A DNA stretch of 7,445 nt, from the NCBI GenBank assembly GCA_027365815.1, contig DAHXLV010000023.1, positions 1-7,445 of the forward strand. The letters are read 5' to 3'. Below the pieces are notes generated by a model, which was given only the letters and a program-made list of their open reading frames with translations, did not search any database and was not told the origin of the DNA. This DNA comes from Microcaldota archaeon (GTDB lineage Archaea; Micrarchaeota; Micrarchaeia; Micrarchaeales; Micrarchaeaceae). Numbering within the stretch: position 1 is the stretch's first letter; each line of letters begins with the position of its first letter. Positions 1-4,805 of this stretch are shown here, one piece after another. Made by a program: the position numbers and the translations under genes.

Positions 1-8
1 TTTGCGTT

Positions 9-14
9 GGTGAT
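9..14 (+). promoter_or_regulatory. Shine-Dalgarno site deciding the mtnP start
   Basis: GGTGAT is a perfect match to the anti-SD at the archaeal 16S rRNA 3' end and lies 4 bases before TTG at 19. The same GGTGAT core precedes the chosen orc1/cdc6 start. It overlaps the alternative GTG at 10, so only one of the two roles can be right. Confidence 0.55.
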
Positions 15-18
15 CGGA

Positions 19-816
19 TTGGCTGATATAGGAATCATAGGTAGCTATGGCATCAGTGCCCTGCTTGACGGCGTGAAGGAAACCAAGGTTACCACCAAGT
101 ATGGTGACCCGAGCGGCAATATCTCGATTGGCACTATAGGCGGTGTCGAAGTTGCGCTGGTGCCCAGGCACGGCAAAGGGCACACAATACCGCCGCACAT
201 TGTCCCATACGCCGCCAACCTCCAGGCGTTGAAGGACTCGGGGGTGACGCGCATCATATCCACCACGGCTGTTGGATCCCTGAAGCCGGAATACAAACCA
301 GGCGACTTCATCCTATTCGACCAGTTCATAAACCTGACCAGCGGGCGCAAGGATACGATATTCGATGGTGGCAAGGTCATCCACGTCAGCACGGCGGAGC
401 CGTATTGCCCTGAGATGCGTTCCGTTGTCAGCAAGGCGTCAATAGACATGGATATCAACCTGCACACTGGGGGCACGGTCGCGGTGATAAACGGGCCAAG
501 GTTCTCAACCAAGGCTGAGTCAAGGCTCTATGCCGCCAACGGCATGGACGTGATAAACATGACGCAGTATCCGGAAGCTGCACTTGCACGGGAGATGGGC
601 CTGTGCTTCCTCGGGATCGGTACTATAACCGATTATGACGCAGGCCTTGAGGGCTCTGAAGGCATAGAATCGGTATCCTTCGGCGAGGTGCAGCGCATGT
701 TCGCCGAGAGCGCAGGCAAGCTGAAATCGTTAGTCCTCGACGTGATACCCAAAATGCCAAAAGAAAGGGCATGCGGGTGCGCCAATTCGCTTGAAGGTGC
801 AACAGTCAGCGAGTAA
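19..816 (+). CDS. mtnP: S-methyl-5'-thioadenosine phosphorylase (PNP/MTAP family)
   Basis: Predicted to cleave 5'-methylthioadenosine with phosphate into adenine and 5-methylthioribose-1-phosphate, in polyamine/methionine salvage in the cytosol. Seen (265 aa numbering): IGIIG near the N-terminus, phosphate/ribose-site RHG (50-52) and PPH (58-60), TTAVGS (82-87), NGPRFST (158-164), NMTQYPE (180-186) and the base-site TDYD (204-207). A C-terminal CGC at 252-254 matches the CXC disulfide motif known from hyperthermophilic archaeal MTAPs. Start: the frame is open to the window edge, and TTG at 7 or GTG at 10 are possible. I prefer TTG at 19 because GGTGAT at 9-14 sits 4 bases upstream and the resulting MADIGIIG matches family N-termini. 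Odd: the usual GG(S/T)G phosphate loop reads GSYG (8-11). The stop abuts the stop of convergent rnp2. Inosine- or guanosine-cleaving relatives are the main alternative, but TDYD and NMT favour methylthioadenosine. Confidence 0.88.
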   Translation: MADIGIIGSYGISALLDGVKETKVTTKYGDPSGNISIGTIGGVEVALVPRHGKGHTIPPHIVPYAANLQALKDSGVTRIISTTAVGSLKPEYKPGDFILFDQFINLTSGRKDTIFDGGKVIHVSTAEPYCPEMRSVVSKASIDMDINLHTGGTVAVINGPRFSTKAESRLYAANGMDVINMTQYPEAALAREMGLCFLGIGTITDYDAGLEGSEGIESVSFGEVQRMFAESAGKLKSLVLDVIPKMPKERACGCANSLEGATVSE

Positions 817-1131
817 TCAGTGCTTGAAGTCGGCGACCGACCTGATGGTTCCTGACGACCGGAGCGTGTAGAAATAGGCGTCGTTGCCATTCACCTTCTT
901 GATGAGCGCGAGCGCCGCGACCAGCTGGCCGCAGCCCCACAGGCTAGACCTTATTATGAACCTGTTCTGGGCCGCGAACTCCATAATCTTCGGGTTGGCC
1001 CTGTGGTAGTTTGATTCGCCTATGCAGTGGAGCAGCGCGTTCCGCAAACCGAACGCGAAGTCGTCCCTCTCTGATTCCGGTATGGCTATCCCGGATTCGA
1101 CCAACACATACCTGTGCTTATCCCTCATCAT
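817..1131 (-). CDS. rnp2: Ribonuclease P protein component 2 (Pop5)
   Basis: Protein subunit of archaeal RNase P, which with Rnp3 supports the RNA-catalysed removal of tRNA 5' leaders. The 104-aa product has the Pop5 pattern: RYVLVE near the N-terminus, a helix with F-x2-GLRNALLHCIGE, IIRSS for the central strand, LVAALALIKKVNG, and a C-terminal SGTIRSV, which is the most diagnostic element. The length suits the family (about 100-140 aa). The start ATG overlaps the rnp3 stop in an ATGA, which implies translational coupling to its partner; a second ATG follows immediately at 1128. A GGGAGG at 1143-1148 lies 11 bases upstream, rather far for an SD. The stop directly abuts the stop of the convergent phosphorylase gene. 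Pop5 and Rpp30 form a heterotetramer in known archaeal RNase P, so the 1:1 gene pairing makes sense. Confidence 0.9.
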   Translation of the reverse strand: MMRDKHRYVLVESGIAIPESERDDFAFGLRNALLHCIGESNYHRANPKIMEFAAQNRFIIRSSLWGCGQLVAALALIKKVNGNDAYFYTLRSSGTIRSVADFKH

Positions 1132-1649
1132 TGCATCAACAGCCTCCCGTTTATCTCGCCTACGCTGCGCCTCGCGTAATCCTCATCCGCTCCGATAAGC
1201 TTGGCAAGCTCTATAATCTGCATGTAAGAGCACATCCTGCTCCTTGCCTTCGCCAGCGTTAAGAATGCGACATCCACCCCCTCCTTCTTCGCGTATGCAA
1301 ACAGCTTGCCGATCCGGAAAATCAGCTGTGACCGTTTCAAACCATACGGTTCCATAACGTCTGATAACGACACGCACAGGATTGCCTCGTTGTCCGCCAT
1401 CGTTGCTATCAGCTTCTTGTCGATCTGGTAATCCGGTATGTATATGGCAGAAACGCCGCTGCCGGCTGCGCCTATCAGGTTTCCGACGGGGCCGCTGGCT
1501 ATAAGGTTCTTTTCCCCGCTAGCCCCGCGTTTCGAAAGGTCTGCGAAACCTATGTCATTCGGTATCATTCCTATCCTGGAGAACCCGAGCTTCGCTGAAA
1601 GCGCGTCGTCGATGTTGCAAGAATCGAAAACAATGTCATAGTAGGGCAA
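1128..1649 (-). CDS. rnp3: Ribonuclease P protein component 3 (Rpp30/p30)
   Basis: Protein subunit of RNase P, a PHP-like TIM-barrel fold that pairs with Pop5 to activate the catalytic RNA domain. The 173-aa product shows the family's C-terminal half clearly: a strand ILCVSLSDVM, then a GLKRSQLIFRIGKLFAYAKK helix, a strand DVAFLTLA and the IIELAKLIGADEDYARRSV helix, which align by eye with Pyrococcus Rnp3. The N-terminal half (YYDIVFDSCN, then an IPND-x-GF segment) is diverged. It is shorter than the roughly 210-230 aa of better-known archaeal homologues. The start is TTG at 1649 with AGGTG 5 bases upstream, overlapping the TAG stop of orc1/cdc6. It is followed by rnp2 with a 4-base overlap. 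The downstream Pop5 gene is strong support. No promoter of its own is visible, so it probably depends on the upstream transcript. Confidence 0.87.
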   Translation of the reverse strand: MPYYDIVFDSCNIDDALSAKLGFSRIGMIPNDIGFADLSKRGASGEKNLIASGPVGNLIGAAGSGVSAIYIPDYQIDKKLIATMADNEAILCVSLSDVMEPYGLKRSQLIFRIGKLFAYAKKEGVDVAFLTLAKARSRMCSYMQIIELAKLIGADEDYARRSVGEINGRLLMQ

Positions 1650-1654
1650 AAGAG

Positions 1655-1660
1655 CACCTA
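1655..1660 (-). promoter_or_regulatory. SD fused to the orc1/cdc6 stop codon
   Basis: On the minus strand the sequence reads TAGGTG: the TAG stop of orc1/cdc6 supplies the AG of the AGGTG ribosome site for rnp3, with 5 bases to its TTG start. The arrangement suits termination-reinitiation coupling. Confidence 0.7.
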
Positions 1661-2875
1661 GCTTGCCTCCTCTTTCCGTTCCTCGGGCACCCCGAAGAGG
1701 TCCTTCTCAAGCACGTCCTTGGTCTTCTTTGCAGGAACAAGCAGCTTCACAAGCTTGGTATGCCCGCGTATGCCCTTGCCTGACTCGAATGCAGCGATCA
1801 ACCCCTGCATCTCCAGCTCCGACAGGTACTTCCTGTACCAACGCTCGCTCTTCGGCTCCTTCTTCATGCTCTCGCAAAGCGATTTGTACCTGCTGTATAC
1901 CTCGCCGCTGAAGAGATAAGTGTCGACCCCGTCAGTCAGCTTCTTGTAGGTGCCGCCGCTCTGGGTCAGTAGCGACACCGAATAGAGCACGAGCTTCTGG
2001 TGCTCTGGAAGGGTGCCTATGAGGTCGTAGACCGACTCGTCCTCTGCTATCCTTGCGGCATCCTGCGCCTCCTTCATCGTAACAGCCGATAGCTTCCTCT
2101 CCTCCCCGAGCTCTCCGGTCTTTGACAGCACCTTGAGCGAAAACCTGGCGTCGCCTCCCTCCTTGGCTGCCTGCGCCGCTATGTAGTGCAGAACTTCGTC
2201 GCTGATAGTGCCTTTCTTGAAGCCCACCGCAGCCCTCTCCTTTATTATCGCGTAGAGCTCTGTCGCGTAGTACGGCGGAAAGACGAGCTCTGTCTCGTAT
2301 AGGGTCGAAAGGCTCCTCGGGTCAAGGTCCTCCTTGAACGACACCCTATTCGAGATGCCGATCATCGATACGCCCCCAGCCTTTATGTCGCTGTTCATCC
2401 TAGTTAGCGTGTATATGAGGTCGTCCAGGTCCTTCACCATGTCTATCTCGTCGAGCACAGCCACGAATATCTTGTTGTCCTCCTCCACCCAGTTCCTCAG
2501 CCTCTCGTATAGGTCCACGGCGCCGTACCCCCTCTTCGCGTATGTTGGAAGGTGGTCCCCAGTTATTTTCGCAAGCACCTTGAACCTAGAGTTGTAAATC
2601 TTGCAGTTTATGTACGATATCCTGGCTCTAGTGTTAGGTATGCTGCGTATCTCTTCGATGACATAATTGACGCACGATGTCTTGCCGGTGCCGGTCTTAC
2701 CGTATATGAAAAGGTTGCGTCCCCTGTCCCCTTTCAGGGAGGGGGCTACCGCGCGTTCTATGTTGTTTATCTCCTTCTCGCGGAAAACGAGCTTTTTGGG
2801 GGTGAAATGCGGCGAGAGCACCTCCCTGCTTGAGAAAATCTTTGAGTCGCCAAGAAGGTCATTAAGGGTCTGCAC
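1658..2875 (-). CDS. cdc6: Orc1/Cdc6 replication initiator (AAA+ ATPase)
   Basis: Origin-recognition and helicase-loading ATPase. In the 405-aa numbering: REVLSPHF-type N-terminus (17-24), Walker A GKTGTGKT (59-66), Walker B VLDEID (140-145), sensor 1 GISN (173-176), LDPR (184-187) followed by VFPPY, sensor 2 GGDAR (240-244), then the LPEHQKLVL entry to the C-terminal winged helix, which binds origin DNA. All core ATPase motifs look intact, and the length is normal. Start: the frame runs up to a TTG at 2935, but a TATA-like box (2918-2925) would then lie inside the gene. GTG at 2875 has GGTGA (2881-2885) 5 bases upstream and gives MQTLNDLLG, a good family N-terminus. rnp3 follows after 8 bases. 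aIF1A lies upstream, 91 bases away from this start. No repeated origin boxes are seen near the gene. Confidence 0.95.
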   Translation of the reverse strand: MQTLNDLLGDSKIFSSREVLSPHFTPKKLVFREKEINNIERAVAPSLKGDRGRNLFIYGKTGTGKTSCVNYVIEEIRSIPNTRARISYINCKIYNSRFKVLAKITGDHLPTYAKRGYGAVDLYERLRNWVEEDNKIFVAVLDEIDMVKDLDDLIYTLTRMNSDIKAGGVSMIGISNRVSFKEDLDPRSLSTLYETELVFPPYYATELYAIIKERAAVGFKKGTISDEVLHYIAAQAAKEGGDARFSLKVLSKTGELGEERKLSAVTMKEAQDAARIAEDESVYDLIGTLPEHQKLVLYSVSLLTQSGGTYKKLTDGVDTYLFSGEVYSRYKSLCESMKKEPKSERWYRKYLSELEMQGLIAAFESGKGIRGHTKLVKLLVPAKKTKDVLEKDLFGVPEERKEEAS

Positions 2876-2880
2876 CGGGA

Positions 2881-2885
2881 TCACC
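2881..2885 (-). promoter_or_regulatory. Shine-Dalgarno site for orc1/cdc6
   Basis: GGTGA on the minus strand lies 5 bases before GTG at 2875. It supports this start over the upstream TTG at 2935 and the GTG at 2884, which would itself overlap the motif. Confidence 0.65.
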
Positions 2886-2917
2886 GCACAATAAGCGATT
2901 CTGATACTCGTTTTAGG

Positions 2918-2925
2918 TTTAAAAA
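2918..2925 (-). promoter_or_regulatory. TATA box for the orc1/cdc6-rnp3-rnp2 transcript
   Basis: The minus strand reads CTTTTTAAACC. A transcript starting about 25 bases downstream, near 2896, would have a leader of about 20 bases carrying the GGTGA site. It is A/T-rich against GC-richer surroundings and lies after the aIF1A stop, so the three downstream genes can be expressed independently of the initiation factors. Confidence 0.55.
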
Positions 2926-2966
2926 GACTACGCAAATGCAGAGAGATAGCGCTACAACAGAGCCTG

Positions 2967-3278
2967 TCAGATAAGCTGCCTTTCGCGGAGCTTGCTTATG
3001 TCCATCACGCTGTACCTCCAGACTATGTCACCGCGCTCGTCGCTCTGGACAACCCATGGTTTCACTATCACCACATCGTTCTCCTTGACCCAGAAGCGCC
3101 TTCTGAATCGGCCAGGTATCGAGCACAGCCTCTGTTTCCCATCGCCGCATTCAACGAAGAACTTGGTTGCGCCGGCTATTTTTGTGACGGTGCCGATCAC
3201 CTCTCCCTGCTCTGGCATCTTCAGCCTGTATTCTATCGGTGCCCCCCTTCGTGTGTCGGTAGTAGGTCTCTTCGCCAT
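2967..3278 (-). CDS. eif1A: Translation initiation factor aIF1A
   Basis: OB-fold (S1-like) factor that binds the small ribosomal subunit A site and promotes start codon scanning and initiator tRNA placement. Seen in the 103-aa product: basic N-terminal tail, then KMPEQGEVIGTVTKI, the VECGDGKQRLCSIPGR strand pair, RRRFWVKENDVVIVKPW and GDIVWRY near the C-terminus, all in family order. Length is typical. The start is ATG at 3278; a TTG just before it at 3281 is possible but adds nothing. There is no close SD, only a GGAGTGA about 18 bases upstream, and the aIF2-beta stop lies 7 bases before the ATG, so reinitiation after aIF2-beta is likely. The two factors act in the same initiation step, which fits an operon. 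Confidence 0.95.
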   Translation of the reverse strand: MAKRPTTDTRRGAPIEYRLKMPEQGEVIGTVTKIAGATKFFVECGDGKQRLCSIPGRFRRRFWVKENDVVIVKPWVVQSDERGDIVWRYSVMDISKLRERQLI

Positions 3279-3285
3279 CAAATCA

Positions 3286-3702
3286 TCAATAGTTCTTCAC
3301 TCCGTACCTGGATCCGCATGCTTCGCAGACGAGGTAGAACATGCCACGGCCGGCGCTTTCGAGCTTGGTGTCCGGCTTGTGGCACTCCCTGCATACCACG
3401 TAAACCTCGAAGTACCTGTGGATGCGCTTGTCGAGGTCCGCAGTCTGGAACTTTCCGCTTATCATCATGCGCTGCTCCTCCATGCTGACCGGCACCCCGA
3501 GCTCCCTGCTTATATACCTGGCTATCTCCTTTGGGTCGCGCCTCGCCTTGTCCGCAATCGCGCCTATGTTCCTCACTATGGTCTTGGTGCCCTGTACCAT
3601 CGAGTCAACCTTCGGAATAACGAAATCTGAGCTTTCGCTGGCCGTGACGTGCGCATTTGCGAACGCCCTGTCTAGAAGCTTCATGTATTCTTCGTCTCCC
3701 AA
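3286..3702 (-). CDS. eif2b: Translation initiation factor aIF2, beta subunit
   Basis: Subunit of the heterotrimeric aIF2 that carries initiator Met-tRNA to the ribosome. The 138-aa product has YMKLLDRAF near the N-terminus (gamma-subunit contact helix), the alpha-beta domain TKTIVRNIGAIAD and DPKEIARYISRELG, GKFQTADLDKRI, and a C-terminal zinc ribbon with Cys pairs CREC (104-107) and CEAC (126-129). The frame extends to 3771, but those extra residues have no family match and the TATA box lies inside that stretch. I chose TTG at 3702 because AAGGTG (3709-3714) sits 6 bases upstream and the product length then equals the family's usual 135-145 aa. ATG at 3684 is the fallback, though it lacks a close SD. 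First gene of the leftward cluster. Confidence 0.93.
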   Translation of the reverse strand: MGDEEYMKLLDRAFANAHVTASESSDFVIPKVDSMVQGTKTIVRNIGAIADKARRDPKEIARYISRELGVPVSMEEQRMMISGKFQTADLDKRIHRYFEVYVVCRECHKPDTKLESAGRGMFYLVCEACGSRYGVKNY

Positions 3703-3708
3703 AAGCAG

Positions 3709-3714
3709 CACCTT
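3709..3714 (-). promoter_or_regulatory. Shine-Dalgarno site deciding the aIF2-beta start
   Basis: AAGGTG on the minus strand, 6 bases before TTG at 3702. With the TATA box at 3739-3748 it predicts a leader of roughly 16-20 bases. Confidence 0.6.
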
Positions 3715-3738
3715 GCGCAATATCCTTCTGTCGGGCAG

Positions 3739-3748
3739 ATATTTAAAA
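3739..3748 (-). promoter_or_regulatory. TATA box for the aIF2-beta/aIF1A transcript
   Basis: The minus strand reads TTTTAAATAT, preceded by CC. Transcription about 25 bases downstream would start near 3718, just before the AAGGTG ribosome site. It is divergent from the SRP RNA promoter about 65 bases away. Confidence 0.65.
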
Positions 3749-3806
3749 GGATTGCAAACGCCGCCTGCCAAGGCTGCCGTCTCTTCTGCCTCAACCCAAT
3801 AACAAA

Positions 3807-3817
3807 CTTATTTATAC
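3807..3817 (+). promoter_or_regulatory. TATA box for the SRP RNA
   Basis: CTTATTTATAC is centred near 3811, about 24-25 bases before the first paired base of the SRP RNA at 3835, which is the expected archaeal spacing. Confidence 0.75.
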
Positions 3818-3832
3818 TATGTTTTACTGAAC

Positions 3833-4101
3833 CCTAGTGGCAGATAGGCGGGAAGCTAGGGGTTTCCCATCCGCAAATCCCCTTCAGGTGGGCCAATGCC
3901 GTCCGAGTGCCATGCGTTCGTGCAGGACCTGCGTTGAAGCGTAGACGTCCTGCCCTAGGTGGTAGCTTACTGTGTGAACCGGGCCAGGCCGGAAGGAGCA
4001 ACCCTAAGCGTAGCAAAGCTATGCTCTTAGGATACAGGGCCGAGCCAAAATACAGACAATCTTGCACGCTCTCATGTCGCAAGGCGGCTTCTGCCACTAA
4101 T
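3833..4101 (+). ncRNA. ffs: Signal recognition particle RNA (archaeal 7S)
   Basis: RNA scaffold of SRP, which binds SRP19 and SRP54 and targets nascent membrane and secreted proteins. The termini pair: 3835-3844 (TAGTGGCAGA) with 4090-4099, a perfect 10-bp helix 1 typical of Archaea. The Alu part has GGGAA (3850-3854) facing TTCCC (3864-3868), plus GGGG (3859-3862) and CCCC (3879-3882) in position for the conserved loop-loop contact. Helix 6 is GCAGGAC-CTGCG with CGTAG-AC-GTCCTGC (3922-3953), 12 bp around a TTGAAG loop. Helix 8 holds the SRP54 signature: GTGTGAACCGGGCCAGG, a GGAA tetraloop at 3991-3994, then GGAGCAACCC. Exact ends are inferred from helix 1 and the TATA spacing. No protein frame is credible here. 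Confidence 0.95.
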
Positions 4102-4107
4102 AAAAGG
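4098..4107 (+). promoter_or_regulatory. Possible TATA box for tRNA-Ser
   Basis: TAATAAAAGG is centred about 26-28 bases before the tRNA 5' end. It overlaps the last bases of the SRP RNA gene. Co-transcription with the SRP RNA and processing by RNase P is the alternative. Confidence 0.4.
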
Positions 4108-4129
4108 ATTGTGTGACAAAAGATAATGG

Positions 4130-4215
4130 GCCGGGTTCGCCTAGTGGTAGGGCGGCAGCCTGCTAAGCTGTTTAGTCAGAAATGGCTTTCGCGAGTTCGA
4201 ATCTCGCACCCGGCG
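4130..4215 (+). tRNA. tRNA-Ser (anticodon GCU)
   Basis: Full cloverleaf. The acceptor stem GCCGGGT (4130-4136) pairs with ACCCGGC (4208-4214), discriminator G at 4215. The anticodon stem GCAGC (4155-4159) pairs with GCTGT (4167-4171), one G-U, around loop CTGCTAA with GCT at 4162-4164, reading AGC/AGU. The long class II variable arm AGTCA/TGGCT (4174-4187) carries a GAAA loop and supports serine identity. The T arm is GCGAG-TTCGAAT-CTCGC (4191-4207). CCA is not encoded and no intron is present. Confidence 0.97.
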
Positions 4216-4220
4216 ATGTG

Positions 4221-4225
4221 TTTTT
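4221..4225 (+). terminator. Possible oligo-T stop for tRNA-Ser
   Basis: Five T residues lie 6 bases after the tRNA, directly before the ATG of the CYTH gene. Short T runs can end archaeal transcripts, but here the run might simply be the gene's leader. Confidence 0.3.
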
Positions 4226-4768
4226 ATGAAGGAGATAGAGACGAAGATAATAGACTTCGATGAGAAAGGCCTGCGCGCGTCGTTGAAGAGTATGAAGGCG
4301 AAGCCGATGGGCAAAGCATTCTACAGGAGGTATGTCTTCGACATGCATCCAAACGTGACCGCGCAGACGTACGATGAGTTCGTTAGGCTTAGAACTGATG
4401 GGAAGCGCACCACGCTTACCTATAAGTACAGGAAGGGAAAGGGGCTGGCCAACACCGAGGAGATAGAGCTGGAAATCGGCGATTTCGATAAAGCAGCGAA
4501 GATCATAAAGAAGCTCTGGAAGGTAAGGAAGCCTTACTACCAGGAGAACAAGGTCGAGAAGTGGCGGTATAAAGACGCAGAGATAGAGATAGTGAGGTGG
4601 CCGCTGGTTAAACCCTACGTAGAGATTGAGGCGCCCAGGGCGAGGTCTGTCAGGGCTGCGATAAAGGAGCTAGGCATAAAGGGCACAGTCCTCGGCAACA
4701 CCAACCTAATAGAGGTATTTAAGAGATCAGGGAAATACGGGAAGGACGTGGGCGACCTAAGGTTCTAA
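4226..4768 (+). CDS. CYTH-domain protein (CyaB/class IV adenylate cyclase-like)
   Basis: A 180-aa protein of the CYTH (triphosphate tunnel metalloenzyme) superfamily. Known members hydrolyse or cyclise phosphate-rich substrates (triphosphate, thiamine triphosphate, ATP) in a barrel lined by charged residues with Mg or Mn. Seen: the EIETK signature (E3, E5, K7), RLR (54-56), a basic strand LTYKYRKGK (64-72), the acidic strand EEIELE (78-83), QENKVEKWRYKDAEIEI (106-122) and YVEIEA (131-136), in the order expected. All conserved charged pairs appear present, so it should be active; the substrate cannot be told, and archaeal homologues are often annotated class IV adenylate cyclase on similarity alone. 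It starts 10 bases after tRNA-Ser; a weak GGCGAT (4212-4217) inside the tRNA end is the only SD candidate. The aquaporin gene follows after 37 bases. Confidence 0.85.
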   Translation: MKEIETKIIDFDEKGLRASLKSMKAKPMGKAFYRRYVFDMHPNVTAQTYDEFVRLRTDGKRTTLTYKYRKGKGLANTEEIELEIGDFDKAAKIIKKLWKVRKPYYQENKVEKWRYKDAEIEIVRWPLVKPYVEIEAPRARSVRAAIKELGIKGTVLGNTNLIEVFKRSGKYGKDVGDLRF

Positions 4769-4805
4769 ATGCGTTGCGATCGAGCTAAGTAATGATTGTG
4801 GTAAA

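Noticed and set aside
2876..2966. Possible replication origin next to orc1/cdc6
   Set aside because: Archaeal origins often lie beside this gene, but the 91 bases contain only a promoter: no repeated inverted origin boxes and no long AT-rich unwinding tract are visible. The other intergenic stretches are also too short or show only promoter elements.
2992..3630. Long rightward open frame (212 codons) opposite aIF1A and aIF2-beta
   Set aside because: It lies antisense to two clearly recognised initiation factors, has no family motif and no SD, and is open only because of the codon bias of the real genes.
3834..4097. Open frames on both strands across the SRP RNA
   Set aside because: The region is fully explained by SRP RNA structure, with its closing helix and the conserved helix 8 GGAA loop; the frames have no protein features.
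4712..4728. TATTTAAGAG inside the CYTH gene as promoter of the aquaporin
   Set aside because: It is about 85 bases before the aquaporin start, too far for the short leaders seen elsewhere in the window, and it encodes conserved-looking CYTH residues. TTCTAAATG at 4762-4770 is better placed but too weak to list.
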